64,000 nucleotides of DNA from Saccharibacillus qingshengii (GTDB lineage: Bacteria; Bacillota; Bacilli; Paenibacillales; Paenibacillaceae), in contig NZ_JAAZWC010000022.1 in NCBI RefSeq assembly GCF_013185195.1, positions 1-64,000 on the forward strand. Direction: 5' to 3'. Numbering within the stretch: position 1 is the first letter of the stretch; each line of letters opens with the position of its first letter. Position numbers and translations under genes: made by a program. The notes beneath the pieces were generated by a model. The model was not told where the DNA came from. It saw only the letters and a program-made list of their open reading frames with translations, and ran no database searches. Positions 26,731-34,770 of the stretch are shown in pieces.

Positions 26731-27827
26731 GCGATGCGGGCGTTCTGAGGGTATTGTGGACAGCCGTCGCCATTCTGGTCGTACTAATCGGTCTGACCCT
26801 GTTCTACCTGGTCGAACGCAAGGTTCTTCGGACCCGCCACCGTCTGCAGGTCGCCGAAGCGACCCGCAGATTTGCGGATCCTGATTCCCCTCTTGTCGAA
26901 TATCTCGGCAGCGGAGAGCGGAGCCGCCGCTTGGAAATGTCGGGCGAAGGGCTGCGCCGCGAAGCGCTGGAAGAAGCGCTGCTCAGCCGCCTTGCGCTCA
27001 GCGCGTCCCAGACGGAACGGGAACGGATTTATGCTTTTGCCGCGGATTATTTTGCCGAAGAGTACGAATACCTGCTCGGCCGGCGGCGCTGGGGCGACCG
27101 GATGAACGTGCTGCTCCATATCGAGAAGTTCCGGATGACCGGAATGAAAGACCGGTTGATCGAACGGCTGGGCCTGCTGGAGAACGGTCCGAACAGCGAC
27201 GACGAACGTTTTCTGCTCGTGCGTACGCTGGCTTCGCTGCAGGCGCAGGAGACATCGGACTATTTCGACATTGCGGCGGAGCGCTTCTCCGATCTGCAGC
27301 TGATGCAGGTGCTGGTTGCGCTGCAGGGAGAGCGTCTGGAGGAACTGGTGCGCCGCTTCGACAGCCTGCCGATCCGTGTCCGGCGCTGTCTGCTGGATAC
27401 GCTGCGGCTCGGCAATGTGCGCACGGTCGAAGTGTTGGAGCTGCTGGAGAGATCGATGCGCTCCGAAGACCGGGAGACCCGGATCCGCGCGCTCAAAGCG
27501 CTGGCCAATTTCGGGTATATGACGCCGGAAGCGGCGGATGTGCTGGAAGAACGTTTTTCGCAGGGCGAAGCCGTTATCTGGCCCGAGCGAATGATGCAGG
27601 CCCGTCTGGCCGGTGCCGTGCGCCAAGAACGATTCGCACCGCATCTGGAGAACCTGATGGCCGACCCCGCCTACGAAGTGCGCCGCGAAGCGGCCGCTTC
27701 GCTGTCGAATTACCGGAACGGTCTTGAACGCATCGCGAAGGTTGCCGAAGAGCATCCGGACCGTTTTGCGCGCGACATGGCGGTGGAAACGCTGGAGAGG
27801 AGGGCTTATGAGCGGAATGTGGTTTGA
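26727..27827 (+). CDS. Membrane-anchored HEAT-repeat-like protein
   Basis: 366 residues. One N-terminal membrane segment (about 8-28) is followed by an all-helical cytoplasmic region made of repeated ~30-residue helical pairs; clear HEAT-like units appear at the C-terminal end (RETRIRALKALANFG, YEVRREAAASLSNYR). Such repeats usually form protein-binding scaffolds. The start overlaps the Hpt protein stop by 4 bp and its end overlaps the glycosyltransferase start by 20 bp. Its position between signalling and synthesis genes suggests an adaptor connecting the phosphorelay proteins to the membrane glycosyltransferase; this is inference. Confidence 0.8.
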   Translation: MSDAGVLRVLWTAVAILVVLIGLTLFYLVERKVLRTRHRLQVAEATRRFADPDSPLVEYLGSGERSRRLEMSGEGLRREALEEALLSRLALSASQTERERIYAFAADYFAEEYEYLLGRRRWGDRMNVLLHIEKFRMTGMKDRLIERLGLLENGPNSDDERFLLVRTLASLQAQETSDYFDIAAERFSDLQLMQVLVALQGERLEELVRRFDSLPIRVRRCLLDTLRLGNVRTVEVLELLERSMRSEDRETRIRALKALANFGYMTPEAADVLEERFSQGEAVIWPERMMQARLAGAVRQERFAPHLENLMADPAYEVRREAAASLSNYRNGLERIAKVAEEHPDRFARDMAVETLERRAYERNVV

Positions 27828-29310
27828 TATTCTGACCGGTGTGCACCGGGTGTTCGGAGTCCTGATTACGATCTACGTCGCGCTGTCGGCCGGCATTTAT
27901 CTGTTTCTGACCGCAGCTGCGGCGCGCAGTCTGTGGCGCGAACGGGATCTCAGCGAGATCCAGTACAGCACCGTACTGGAGACCGAGCTTGTCCCTCCGC
28001 TGAGCATTATCGTGCCCGCCTACAACGAAGAGATCAATATCGTCGGAAGCGTACGGTCCCTGCTCAGTATCAATTACAAGCAGTTCGAGATCGTCGTGGT
28101 CAACGACGGTTCGAAAGACCGCACTGTCCCGATCATGCTGGAAGAATTCAATATGACCGAAGTGAAAGGCCGGGTTCCTTTTTCGGGACTCAAAAAAGAA
28201 ACCAAGCCGATCCGCGCCGTCTACCGGTCGCTGCGGCATCCCAATCTGGTGCTGGTCGACAAAGAAAACGGAGGCAAGGCCGATGCGCTGAATGTGGGGA
28301 TCAACGTCTGCCGGTATCCCTACTTCGTGTCGCTTGACGGCGATACGGTACTGGATGCGGATGCGTTTATCAAAGTGGTCAAACCGATCATGGATGCGCG
28401 TCCCGGCGAAGAAATTGTGGCAACAGGAGGCAGTGTGGGCATTGCCAACGGCAGCGAGGTCGACAGCGGCTACCTGAGCAGCGCAAGCGTTCGTCTGTCC
28501 AACAAGCCGCTTGTCGTGATGCAGGTCGTGGAATATCTCCGGGCTTTCCTGATGGGCCGGATCGGTCTGAGCCGCTACAATATGCTGCTGCTCGTCTCCG
28601 GCGCGTTCGGCGTATTCAAAAAAAGCTGGGTCGTCGAAGTCGGAGGTTACGAGACGGGGACGATCGGGGAAGATATGGAACTCACCGTGCGGCTGCACGA
28701 ACATATCCGGCGCAAGAACAGCAAGGCCCGTATCGTGTATGTGCCCGAACCGGTCTGCTGGACCGAAGCGCCGGAGAGCCTCACCATCTTGAAAAGACAG
28801 CGGACCCGCTGGCACCGTGGATTGTACGAAAGCCTGCGGGCGCACAAGAAAATGATCTTCAATCCCCGTTACGGCCGGGTTGGAATGATCTCGATGCCGT
28901 TCTTTCTGTTTGTCGAGCTGCTTGGACCGCTGGTGGAGCTGTTCGGTTATTTCACGGTCGTGTCGGGCTTTTTCCTGGATCGGATCAACGTGGAGATTTC
29001 GCTGGTGCTGGCTCTGGTCATGCTGCTCTTCGGTTCGCTGATGTCGACGATGAGCGTGCTGTTCGAAGAATGGCGGTTTCACAATTACAACCGGATTTCG
29101 GATACGTTCCGGCTGTTCTTTTACGCGCTGTCCGAATCGTTCTGGTACCGCCCGATCATGACGTGGTGGCGCACCGTGGGCTTGTTCGAGGCACTCCGCG
29201 GCAAGAAGCACGGCTGGGGAGAGATGACCCGGGTCAATGTGCTTGGAGCGAACAAGAAACCGGGAACGATTCAGGGCGCGCAGCCGGTTCCGCCGGAGAA
29301 GAAGGAGTGA
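27808..29310 (+). CDS. Processive-type family 2 glycosyltransferase
   Basis: 500 residues. A membrane segment at about 10-34, then a GT-A domain with IVPAYNEE (near 67-74), DGS, DGD (177-179), the GED motif of the acceptor site (near 289-291) and QRTRW (331-335), which marks processive polymerising GT2 enzymes such as cellulose, hyaluronan or poly-GlcNAc synthases. Three to four C-terminal membrane segments would form the translocation channel. No PilZ domain. The ATG at 27808 follows GGAGAGGAGG and overlaps the HEAT gene. It likely makes and exports an extracellular polysaccharide; the sugar cannot be told. Confidence 0.88.
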   Translation: MSGMWFDILTGVHRVFGVLITIYVALSAGIYLFLTAAAARSLWRERDLSEIQYSTVLETELVPPLSIIVPAYNEEINIVGSVRSLLSINYKQFEIVVVNDGSKDRTVPIMLEEFNMTEVKGRVPFSGLKKETKPIRAVYRSLRHPNLVLVDKENGGKADALNVGINVCRYPYFVSLDGDTVLDADAFIKVVKPIMDARPGEEIVATGGSVGIANGSEVDSGYLSSASVRLSNKPLVVMQVVEYLRAFLMGRIGLSRYNMLLLVSGAFGVFKKSWVVEVGGYETGTIGEDMELTVRLHEHIRRKNSKARIVYVPEPVCWTEAPESLTILKRQRTRWHRGLYESLRAHKKMIFNPRYGRVGMISMPFFLFVELLGPLVELFGYFTVVSGFFLDRINVEISLVLALVMLLFGSLMSTMSVLFEEWRFHNYNRISDTFRLFFYALSESFWYRPIMTWWRTVGLFEALRGKKHGWGEMTRVNVLGANKKPGTIQGAQPVPPEKKE

Positions 29311-29317
29311 GCCGCAG

Positions 29318-30544
29318 TTGAAAAAAAAGAAACCTTTTCCCCGCTTCTGGGCGGGACTGGCCGCGTTGATGCTGCTTCTGCTGCTGCCGTGGATCATCTG
29401 GGAAGTCAGCCCCGCCCGTACGCTGTCCGTCGCCGTGCTCGACAAGACGGTGGCCGATGACAGCTACCGGGAACACAAAGGGCTGTTCTGGGTGCTGAAC
29501 CAGCAGAAGTACCGGACGGAAACCGGAGACAAATATCTGTACGATCTCGATTATTACGGCAATTATCCGGAGAAGAACGGGACGCGTCCGCAGGAGCGGA
29601 CGCTTGCGGAGATGAAGGCCGAACCGCAGCTGCTCTATATCGCCGATACCTACGGGTTGGAGGAAGAGCGAAGCGGCGAAGAAGCGGAAGCGGGCGAAGA
29701 CGTGCCGGCAAATGCCGGCGGCGGCGCTCCCCAGGGACAAAACGGCGGATTGAAAACGGCCGATGTCAACGTTATCGAAGCGGCGGCGGCCCGGGGGACG
29801 ATGATCGTCGCCGAGTTCAACTCGCTGGCCGCGCCGACGGAAGAAGCGGTGCGCAAACGGGCAAGTGCAATGCTGGGCATGGAATGGACAGGATGGACCG
29901 CCCGCTACTTCCCGGATCTGTCGGCCGGCGTCGAAGTGCCGGACTGGGTGCCGGGACGCTACCGGGAAGTGACAGGGCGGGAATGGACGTACACGGGCGC
30001 CGGATTCCTGTTTGTCGAGGAAGACGGCGATCTGTTCGTGATGCGCGAAGGCGAAGAGACCGAAGGCGGTGCGCGGATCTCGTTCACCGATGCCGGACGC
30101 GGGCGTCTCGGCCTAAATGCGGATAACCGGTATAATTATTGGTTCGATATCGTAACGGCTTCGTCCGGCAGCGAGGTGCTGGCGGAATACGATCTGCAGC
30201 TGACCGGCAACGGCCGGGCGCTGCTCGCCGAACACGGAATCCGCGAGCGGTTTCCGGCGATTGTCCGGCGTGAAGCGCCGGGAACCGCCGATTCGGCTTC
30301 GCCGGATTCCGCCGCTCCCGGCCAGGTCAGTTACTACTTCGCGGGCGATTACGCCGATCACGACGAATATCCGTTCTGGCGGCGTTATGCAGGCTGGCCG
30401 ACGTTCAAAAGCTGGTTTACCTTCGACCCGCCGGGCAGCGAAGATGCTTTCTATTGGGATGTGTATGTGCCGCTGATGAACAAGGTGCTTGAAGAAGCGG
30501 CGTCCGTCACCCTTCTTGAAGACGGCGGGGATCCGCAGAAATAG
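29318..30544 (+). CDS. Membrane-anchored extracytoplasmic protein, possibly GATase-like fold
   Basis: 408 residues from a TTG start with GGAG 9 nt upstream; it follows the glycosyltransferase stop by 7 bp. An N-terminal membrane anchor (about 10-30) precedes an extracytoplasmic region. The segment order (LSVAVLDKTV..., a helix-rich middle, LLYIADTYG, then TMIVAEFNSLA) resembles a class I glutamine-amidotransferase-like alpha/beta fold, but I see no catalytic triad. Two Glu/Gly/Ala-rich low-complexity patches lie near 113-140 and 325-340. Last gene of the operon; probably helps process or secure the polymer made by the glycosyltransferase. Function not recognised. Confidence 0.65.
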   Translation: MKKKKPFPRFWAGLAALMLLLLLPWIIWEVSPARTLSVAVLDKTVADDSYREHKGLFWVLNQQKYRTETGDKYLYDLDYYGNYPEKNGTRPQERTLAEMKAEPQLLYIADTYGLEEERSGEEAEAGEDVPANAGGGAPQGQNGGLKTADVNVIEAAAARGTMIVAEFNSLAAPTEEAVRKRASAMLGMEWTGWTARYFPDLSAGVEVPDWVPGRYREVTGREWTYTGAGFLFVEEDGDLFVMREGEETEGGARISFTDAGRGRLGLNADNRYNYWFDIVTASSGSEVLAEYDLQLTGNGRALLAEHGIRERFPAIVRREAPGTADSASPDSAAPGQVSYYFAGDYADHDEYPFWRRYAGWPTFKSWFTFDPPGSEDAFYWDVYVPLMNKVLEEAASVTLLEDGGDPQK

Positions 30545-31017
30545 AGCGAGTCTTCTTTTTAGACGCGGTGTTCCAACTCTTTCATCCGGGATAAAAAGGC
30601 ATAAACAGGATGCAGCGGGAGAAACGGAGGGTTTTCGGATGGTTTATCCGTGTATTTCGAAGTTCTTCCGCGTTTTTGACAAATTAGGGATTCCCAAAAC
30701 GAAAACCTGCGCTTATAATGCAGATGTAAGCCCTTTCAACACAACCCTGACTTGGAGCCTTCGCCACCCGGCGGAGGCTCTCTTTTTTATAGGCTGCGGG
30801 GAATCCGTCCGGAAAGAAGGTCGGGCCCCGCTGCTCAACGCCTGACTCACCTTCCGGCCTGCGTAGGAATACGCTTTCTTTAAATTTTTCGTATTCTTTT
30901 CTGCATGGACGAGTTATTTACCGGGAGCCAGTTGGGTAATGAAGCAGGAGTCTGCGTGAAAAAGAACGAATAGGATAAAGAGTGAACGAGATACAGAAGG
31001 AATGGGAGGAAGATATT
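30545..31017. other. Intergenic region with candidate small transcript
   Basis: 473 bp without a convincing protein gene. It contains an extended -10 (TATAAT at about 30714) and the terminator at 30755-30788, which could bound a short RNA, and then a T-rich stretch upstream of the GH65 gene. A TTGACA at about 30677 is 31 bp from the TATAAT and therefore not its partner. Confidence 0.35.
30755..30788 (+). terminator. Rho-independent terminator
   Basis: An 11-bp stem with one G-T pair (30755-30765 with 30770-30780) and a 4-nt loop followed by a T-run. It could end the six-gene operon, 210 bp after its last stop codon, or a short independent RNA. Confidence 0.85.
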
Positions 31018-34011
31018 ATGAAGCACTCAGCCGGGGGACCGATTTATGCCTACGAGCCTTGGACGGTGACCGAGCATACGCTGGACACCGAACAGAATCT
31101 GCGCGACGAGACGATCTTTGCCGTAGCCAACGGGTATCTGGGCATGCGGGGCAATTTCGAAGAAGGATATTACGGGCCGCTGGGCACTTCTTTGCGCGGG
31201 ACCTATATCAACGGGTTCTACGAATCGGCTCCGATCGTATACGGGGAAGAAACGTACGGTTCGGCACGCGACCGCGAAACGATGCTTAACGTGGCCGATG
31301 CCCAGATCATCCGGATCTGGCTGGACGACGAACCTGTACATATATTCCAGGGTACGCTGTTCGGTTATTGGCGCCAGCTCGATATGCGCAAAGGCACCGT
31401 GACCCGTACGATCCAATGGCGCTCGCTGGAAGGCCGGGAAGTGGAGATCACGTTCGAGCGGATGGCTTCGCTGGACGATCCGCATCTGCTGCTGCTGCGC
31501 TGCACGGTCAAACCGATGAACTTCGAAGGTACGGTCCGTTTCGAGTCGGAGATCGACGGCAATGTCGTCAACCAGTCGTCTTCGGGCGATCCGCGTTCGG
31601 GTTCTTCGTTCTCGGGTCCCGTGCTGACCACTCTGGAAATGCGCGAAGACCGGACCTACGCGGGCATCATGCAGCGTACCCGGGTCACCGGATTCCACGT
31701 GGCCTGTGCGGTCGAGCATAAGCTGACGGGCGGGGAGTACGAACTGACGACGGAAGCTTCGAGCGGCAAAGTGGAGAAACGTTTCACGGTAGCCGCGCAG
31801 CCGGGCGACGAATTCGTGATGGAGAAATATATCGTCTATCATGCTTCCGAAGAACCGAATACCGGCGATCTGTGGAGAGAAGGCATCCGTCAGCTCGACG
31901 AAGCGATGGAACGCGGCTATGACAGCTACGCGGCGATTCAAGAAGGCATTCTGGACGAATTCTGGCTGTCCGCCGATATTGTCGTCGAAGGCGACGATGC
32001 GCTGCAGCAGGGACTCCGATTCAGCGCCTACCACGTGTTCCAATCCGTCGGCCGCGACGGACGGACCAATATGGCTGCCAAGGGACTGACCGGGGAAGGA
32101 TACGAGGGGCATTACTTCTGGGACACCGAGATGTACGTGTTCCCGTTCTTCCTCCATACGGAGCCGGAGATTGCCCGCAAACTGCTGGATTATCGCTACT
32201 ATATTCTGCCGGAAGCTCGCCGCCGCGCCGAAGAGCTGAATTTCAAAGGAGCCTTGTTCCCTTGGAGAACGATCAGCGGCGAAGAAACGTCCGCCTATTT
32301 CCCGGCCGGAACGGCCCAGCTCCATATCAACGCCGATATCGCCCATGCGATCAAGCTGTACAACGAATCCGTTGACGATCCGAACTATAAGTACGGCAAC
32401 GGACTGGAGATCCTGATCGAGACGAGCCGCTTCTTCGCCGGTTACGGCAGCTTCATTCCGGGCCGCGGATTCTGTATCAACGGCGTTACGGGACCCGACG
32501 AGTATACGGCGCTTGTGAACAACAACGCCTATACGAACGTTATGGTTCAGGATCAATTCGAATATACCGTCCATCTGCTGGAAGAAATGAGAGAACAGCA
32601 CGAAGGTCAATACGAGGAAGTGTGCGACCGTCTCCAGGTTACCGAGGCCGAGCTGGGCTCGTGGCGCAAGATGGCCGAAGAGATGTTCATTTACCGCGAG
32701 CAGGGAATGATCGGCCAAGACGACTCTTTCCTGCACAAAGCTCCGTGGGATTTTGCCAATACGCCAAAAGAAAAATATCCGCTGCTGCTCCATTATCATC
32801 CGATGGACATCTACCGGCACCAGGTGCTGAAGCAGGCCGATCTGGTCCTGGCTTTCCATGTGCAGCCGGAACGCTTCACCCGGGCGGAGAAAGCGCGCGG
32901 ATATATTTACTACGAAGGACTCACGACGCACGATTCGTCCCTGTCCGCCTGCGTGCATTCGATGGTCGCTTCGGAACTTGGGTACATGGATCAGGCCTAT
33001 GAATTCTTCATGGAAACTTCGCGTCTGGATCTCGACGATACGCACGGCAATGTCAAAGACGGCATTCACGCCGCCGCGATGGCCGGCAGCCGCCTTGCGA
33101 TCGTCAACGGCTTCGCGGGCATGAAGCAGGACCAAGGCAAATTGAGCTTCCGTCCGCTGCTGCCGGGTCAGTGGGAACGCTGCAGTTTCTCGCTGAAGTG
33201 GAGAGGGCGCAGACTGTACGTTAACGCCACTCAGGAATCCACGACGTACCGCCTGCTGGAAGGCGAACCGATGAAGCTGGAACACTTCGGCGTCGAGGTG
33301 GAGCTGGAAGAAGAGCTGACCCTGCCGAACCGGGTGTTGGGCGCGGTGCTGTTCGACCTCGACGGAGTCATCACCGACACGGCCGAACTGCATTATCAGG
33401 CCTGGAAAGATCTCGCCGACGAACTGGGTATTCCGTTTGACCGCGAGCATAACGAGAAGCTCAAAGGCGTGGACCGGATGACTTCGCTGAAGCTTATTCT
33501 CCAAAACGGAGACCGGACGTATTCGCTGGAAGAAATGGAAAAACTCGCGCACAGCAAAAACGAGCGCTACAAAGAACTGCTGACCACGCTGACCCCGGAA
33601 GCGCTGCTGCCGGGCGTGCGCAAGCTCCTCAAAGCGCTGCGCCGCGACGGGATCCGCACGGCACTGGCTTCCGCCAGCCGCAACGCGCCGACCGTACTGG
33701 ACCGACTCGGAGTCACGGATCTGTTCGACTTCGTTGCGGATGCCGGCGCGGTCGCGCTGCAGAAGCCGGACGCGGAAATCTTCCTGAACGCGGCCGAAGG
33801 CGTAGGCGTCCATCCGCTGCGCTGCATCGGGATCGAAGACGCCGAAGCGGGTGTGATCTCGATCCACCGCGCAGGCATGCCAGCGGTAGGGATCGGCACG
33901 GAAGAGACGCTGCCGGACGCCGACCATCATGTCGCTTCGCCGGCCGAACTTACGCCTGCGCTGCTGCGCGAATGGATGAACGAATTTCCGAAGCGCGATC
34001 TGAGAGGGTAA
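31018..34011 (+). CDS. GH65 disaccharide phosphorylase fused to beta-phosphoglucomutase
   Basis: 997 residues, two enzymes in one chain. Residues 1 to about 770 form a GH65 phosphorylase: catalytic acid E495 in TGPDEY and the phosphate-site region around HQVLKQADLVL. Residues from about 773 form a HAD-type beta-phosphoglucomutase: FDLDGVITDTAELHYQAW with D780 and D782, SASRNAP, KPDAEIF and GIEDAEAGV. GH65 enzymes cleave alpha-glucobioses (maltose, trehalose, kojibiose, nigerose) with phosphate to beta-glucose-1-phosphate, which the mutase converts to glucose-6-phosphate, so the fusion channels the intermediate. Usually these are two adjacent genes. GGGAGGA supports the ATG at 31018; an upstream GTG is weaker. 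The specific disaccharide is undetermined. Confidence 0.93.
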   Translation: MKHSAGGPIYAYEPWTVTEHTLDTEQNLRDETIFAVANGYLGMRGNFEEGYYGPLGTSLRGTYINGFYESAPIVYGEETYGSARDRETMLNVADAQIIRIWLDDEPVHIFQGTLFGYWRQLDMRKGTVTRTIQWRSLEGREVEITFERMASLDDPHLLLLRCTVKPMNFEGTVRFESEIDGNVVNQSSSGDPRSGSSFSGPVLTTLEMREDRTYAGIMQRTRVTGFHVACAVEHKLTGGEYELTTEASSGKVEKRFTVAAQPGDEFVMEKYIVYHASEEPNTGDLWREGIRQLDEAMERGYDSYAAIQEGILDEFWLSADIVVEGDDALQQGLRFSAYHVFQSVGRDGRTNMAAKGLTGEGYEGHYFWDTEMYVFPFFLHTEPEIARKLLDYRYYILPEARRRAEELNFKGALFPWRTISGEETSAYFPAGTAQLHINADIAHAIKLYNESVDDPNYKYGNGLEILIETSRFFAGYGSFIPGRGFCINGVTGPDEYTALVNNNAYTNVMVQDQFEYTVHLLEEMREQHEGQYEEVCDRLQVTEAELGSWRKMAEEMFIYREQGMIGQDDSFLHKAPWDFANTPKEKYPLLLHYHPMDIYRHQVLKQADLVLAFHVQPERFTRAEKARGYIYYEGLTTHDSSLSACVHSMVASELGYMDQAYEFFMETSRLDLDDTHGNVKDGIHAAAMAGSRLAIVNGFAGMKQDQGKLSFRPLLPGQWERCSFSLKWRGRRLYVNATQESTTYRLLEGEPMKLEHFGVEVELEEELTLPNRVLGAVLFDLDGVITDTAELHYQAWKDLADELGIPFDREHNEKLKGVDRMTSLKLILQNGDRTYSLEEMEKLAHSKNERYKELLTTLTPEALLPGVRKLLKALRRDGIRTALASASRNAPTVLDRLGVTDLFDFVADAGAVALQKPDAEIFLNAAEGVGVHPLRCIGIEDAEAGVISIHRAGMPAVGIGTEETLPDADHHVASPAELTPALLREWMNEFPKRDLRG

Positions 34012-34066
34012 GGGAACTGCGGATCGTTGAATGAATGAGGGCGGAAGTTCCGCTTCGCCGTACGGT

Positions 34067-34099
34067 TTATCCCGGCAGGGAGAACCGTACGGCTTTTTT
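34067..34099 (+). terminator. Terminator of the GH65-PGM gene
   Basis: A perfect 11-bp stem (34067-34077 with 34083-34093) with a 5-nt loop and six T, 55 bp after the stop codon. The outer loop sequence could pair further. Confidence 0.85.
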
Positions 34100-34206
34100 G
34101 CGTGTTTTTCAAAACCCGAAAACCGTTCGTCGCCTTTACGCCGTCTACTATACATAATCGATTAAAAAAAGAAGACACGTGTGATTGAAGCCGAGGGGGA
34201 GTGCAG

Positions 34207-34725
34207 GTGGACACACCGCTGGAAATTAAGCAGGATAATGCGCGCGCAGCGGCGGAGAACGAAGAACTTTTTATCGAAAAAATAGCGGAACACCGCCGGA
34301 AATTGTACGGGATCGCCTTCAGTTATCTGCATAACGAAGCGGATACGCTCGAAGCTTTGCAGGAAGCCTCCTGCAAAGCCTGGATCAAACGCAGATCGCT
34401 CAAAGACGACTCGGCGCTCCTGCCGTGGATGATTCGGATCTTGATCAACTGCTGCACGGACGAGCTGAGAAGGCGCAAGCGGGTGATGCCGTCGGCAAAA
34501 GTAGGCGAGGACAAGTCGGCGGAAATGATCAGCTCGCACCGGATCGACCTGGATCACATGCTTAACCAGCTGCATGTCAAGTATCGTCATGTTGTGATCT
34601 TGAAATATGTTCACGATCTGACATTGGTTGAGATCGCGCGGATTCTGAACAAGCCGGAGGGGACCGTCAAGAGCTGGCTGCACAAAGCGCTCAAACAAAT
34701 GCGGGAGATGGAAAAAAGCGAATAA
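34207..34725 (+). CDS. ECF-type sigma factor (copy 1)
   Basis: 172 residues. Region 2 (FSYLHNEADTLEALQEASCKAW, core ADTLEALQE) and region 4 (YRHVVILKYVHDLTLVEIARILNKPEGTVKSWLHKALK, core IARILNKPEGTVKSW) are intact. GTG at 34207 was chosen because GAGGGGGA lies about 6 nt upstream; another GTG at 34201 touches that signal. The gene is followed after 45 bp by a DUF4179 protein that is its probable membrane-bound anti-sigma factor. It is paralogous to the sigma factor at 36716. Expected to direct RNA polymerase to a stress regulon, probably including its own operon. Confidence 0.9.
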   Translation: MDTPLEIKQDNARAAAENEELFIEKIAEHRRKLYGIAFSYLHNEADTLEALQEASCKAWIKRRSLKDDSALLPWMIRILINCCTDELRRRKRVMPSAKVGEDKSAEMISSHRIDLDHMLNQLHVKYRHVVILKYVHDLTLVEIARILNKPEGTVKSWLHKALKQMREMEKSE

Positions 34726-34770
34726 TCGGCAGACGACAGGAATCGGCTGCGGTACGGGGAGGAAATGAAA

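Noticed and set aside
30639-30845. Small open frame after the glycosyltransferase operon
   Set aside because: It runs through the terminator hairpin and has no convincing coding character.
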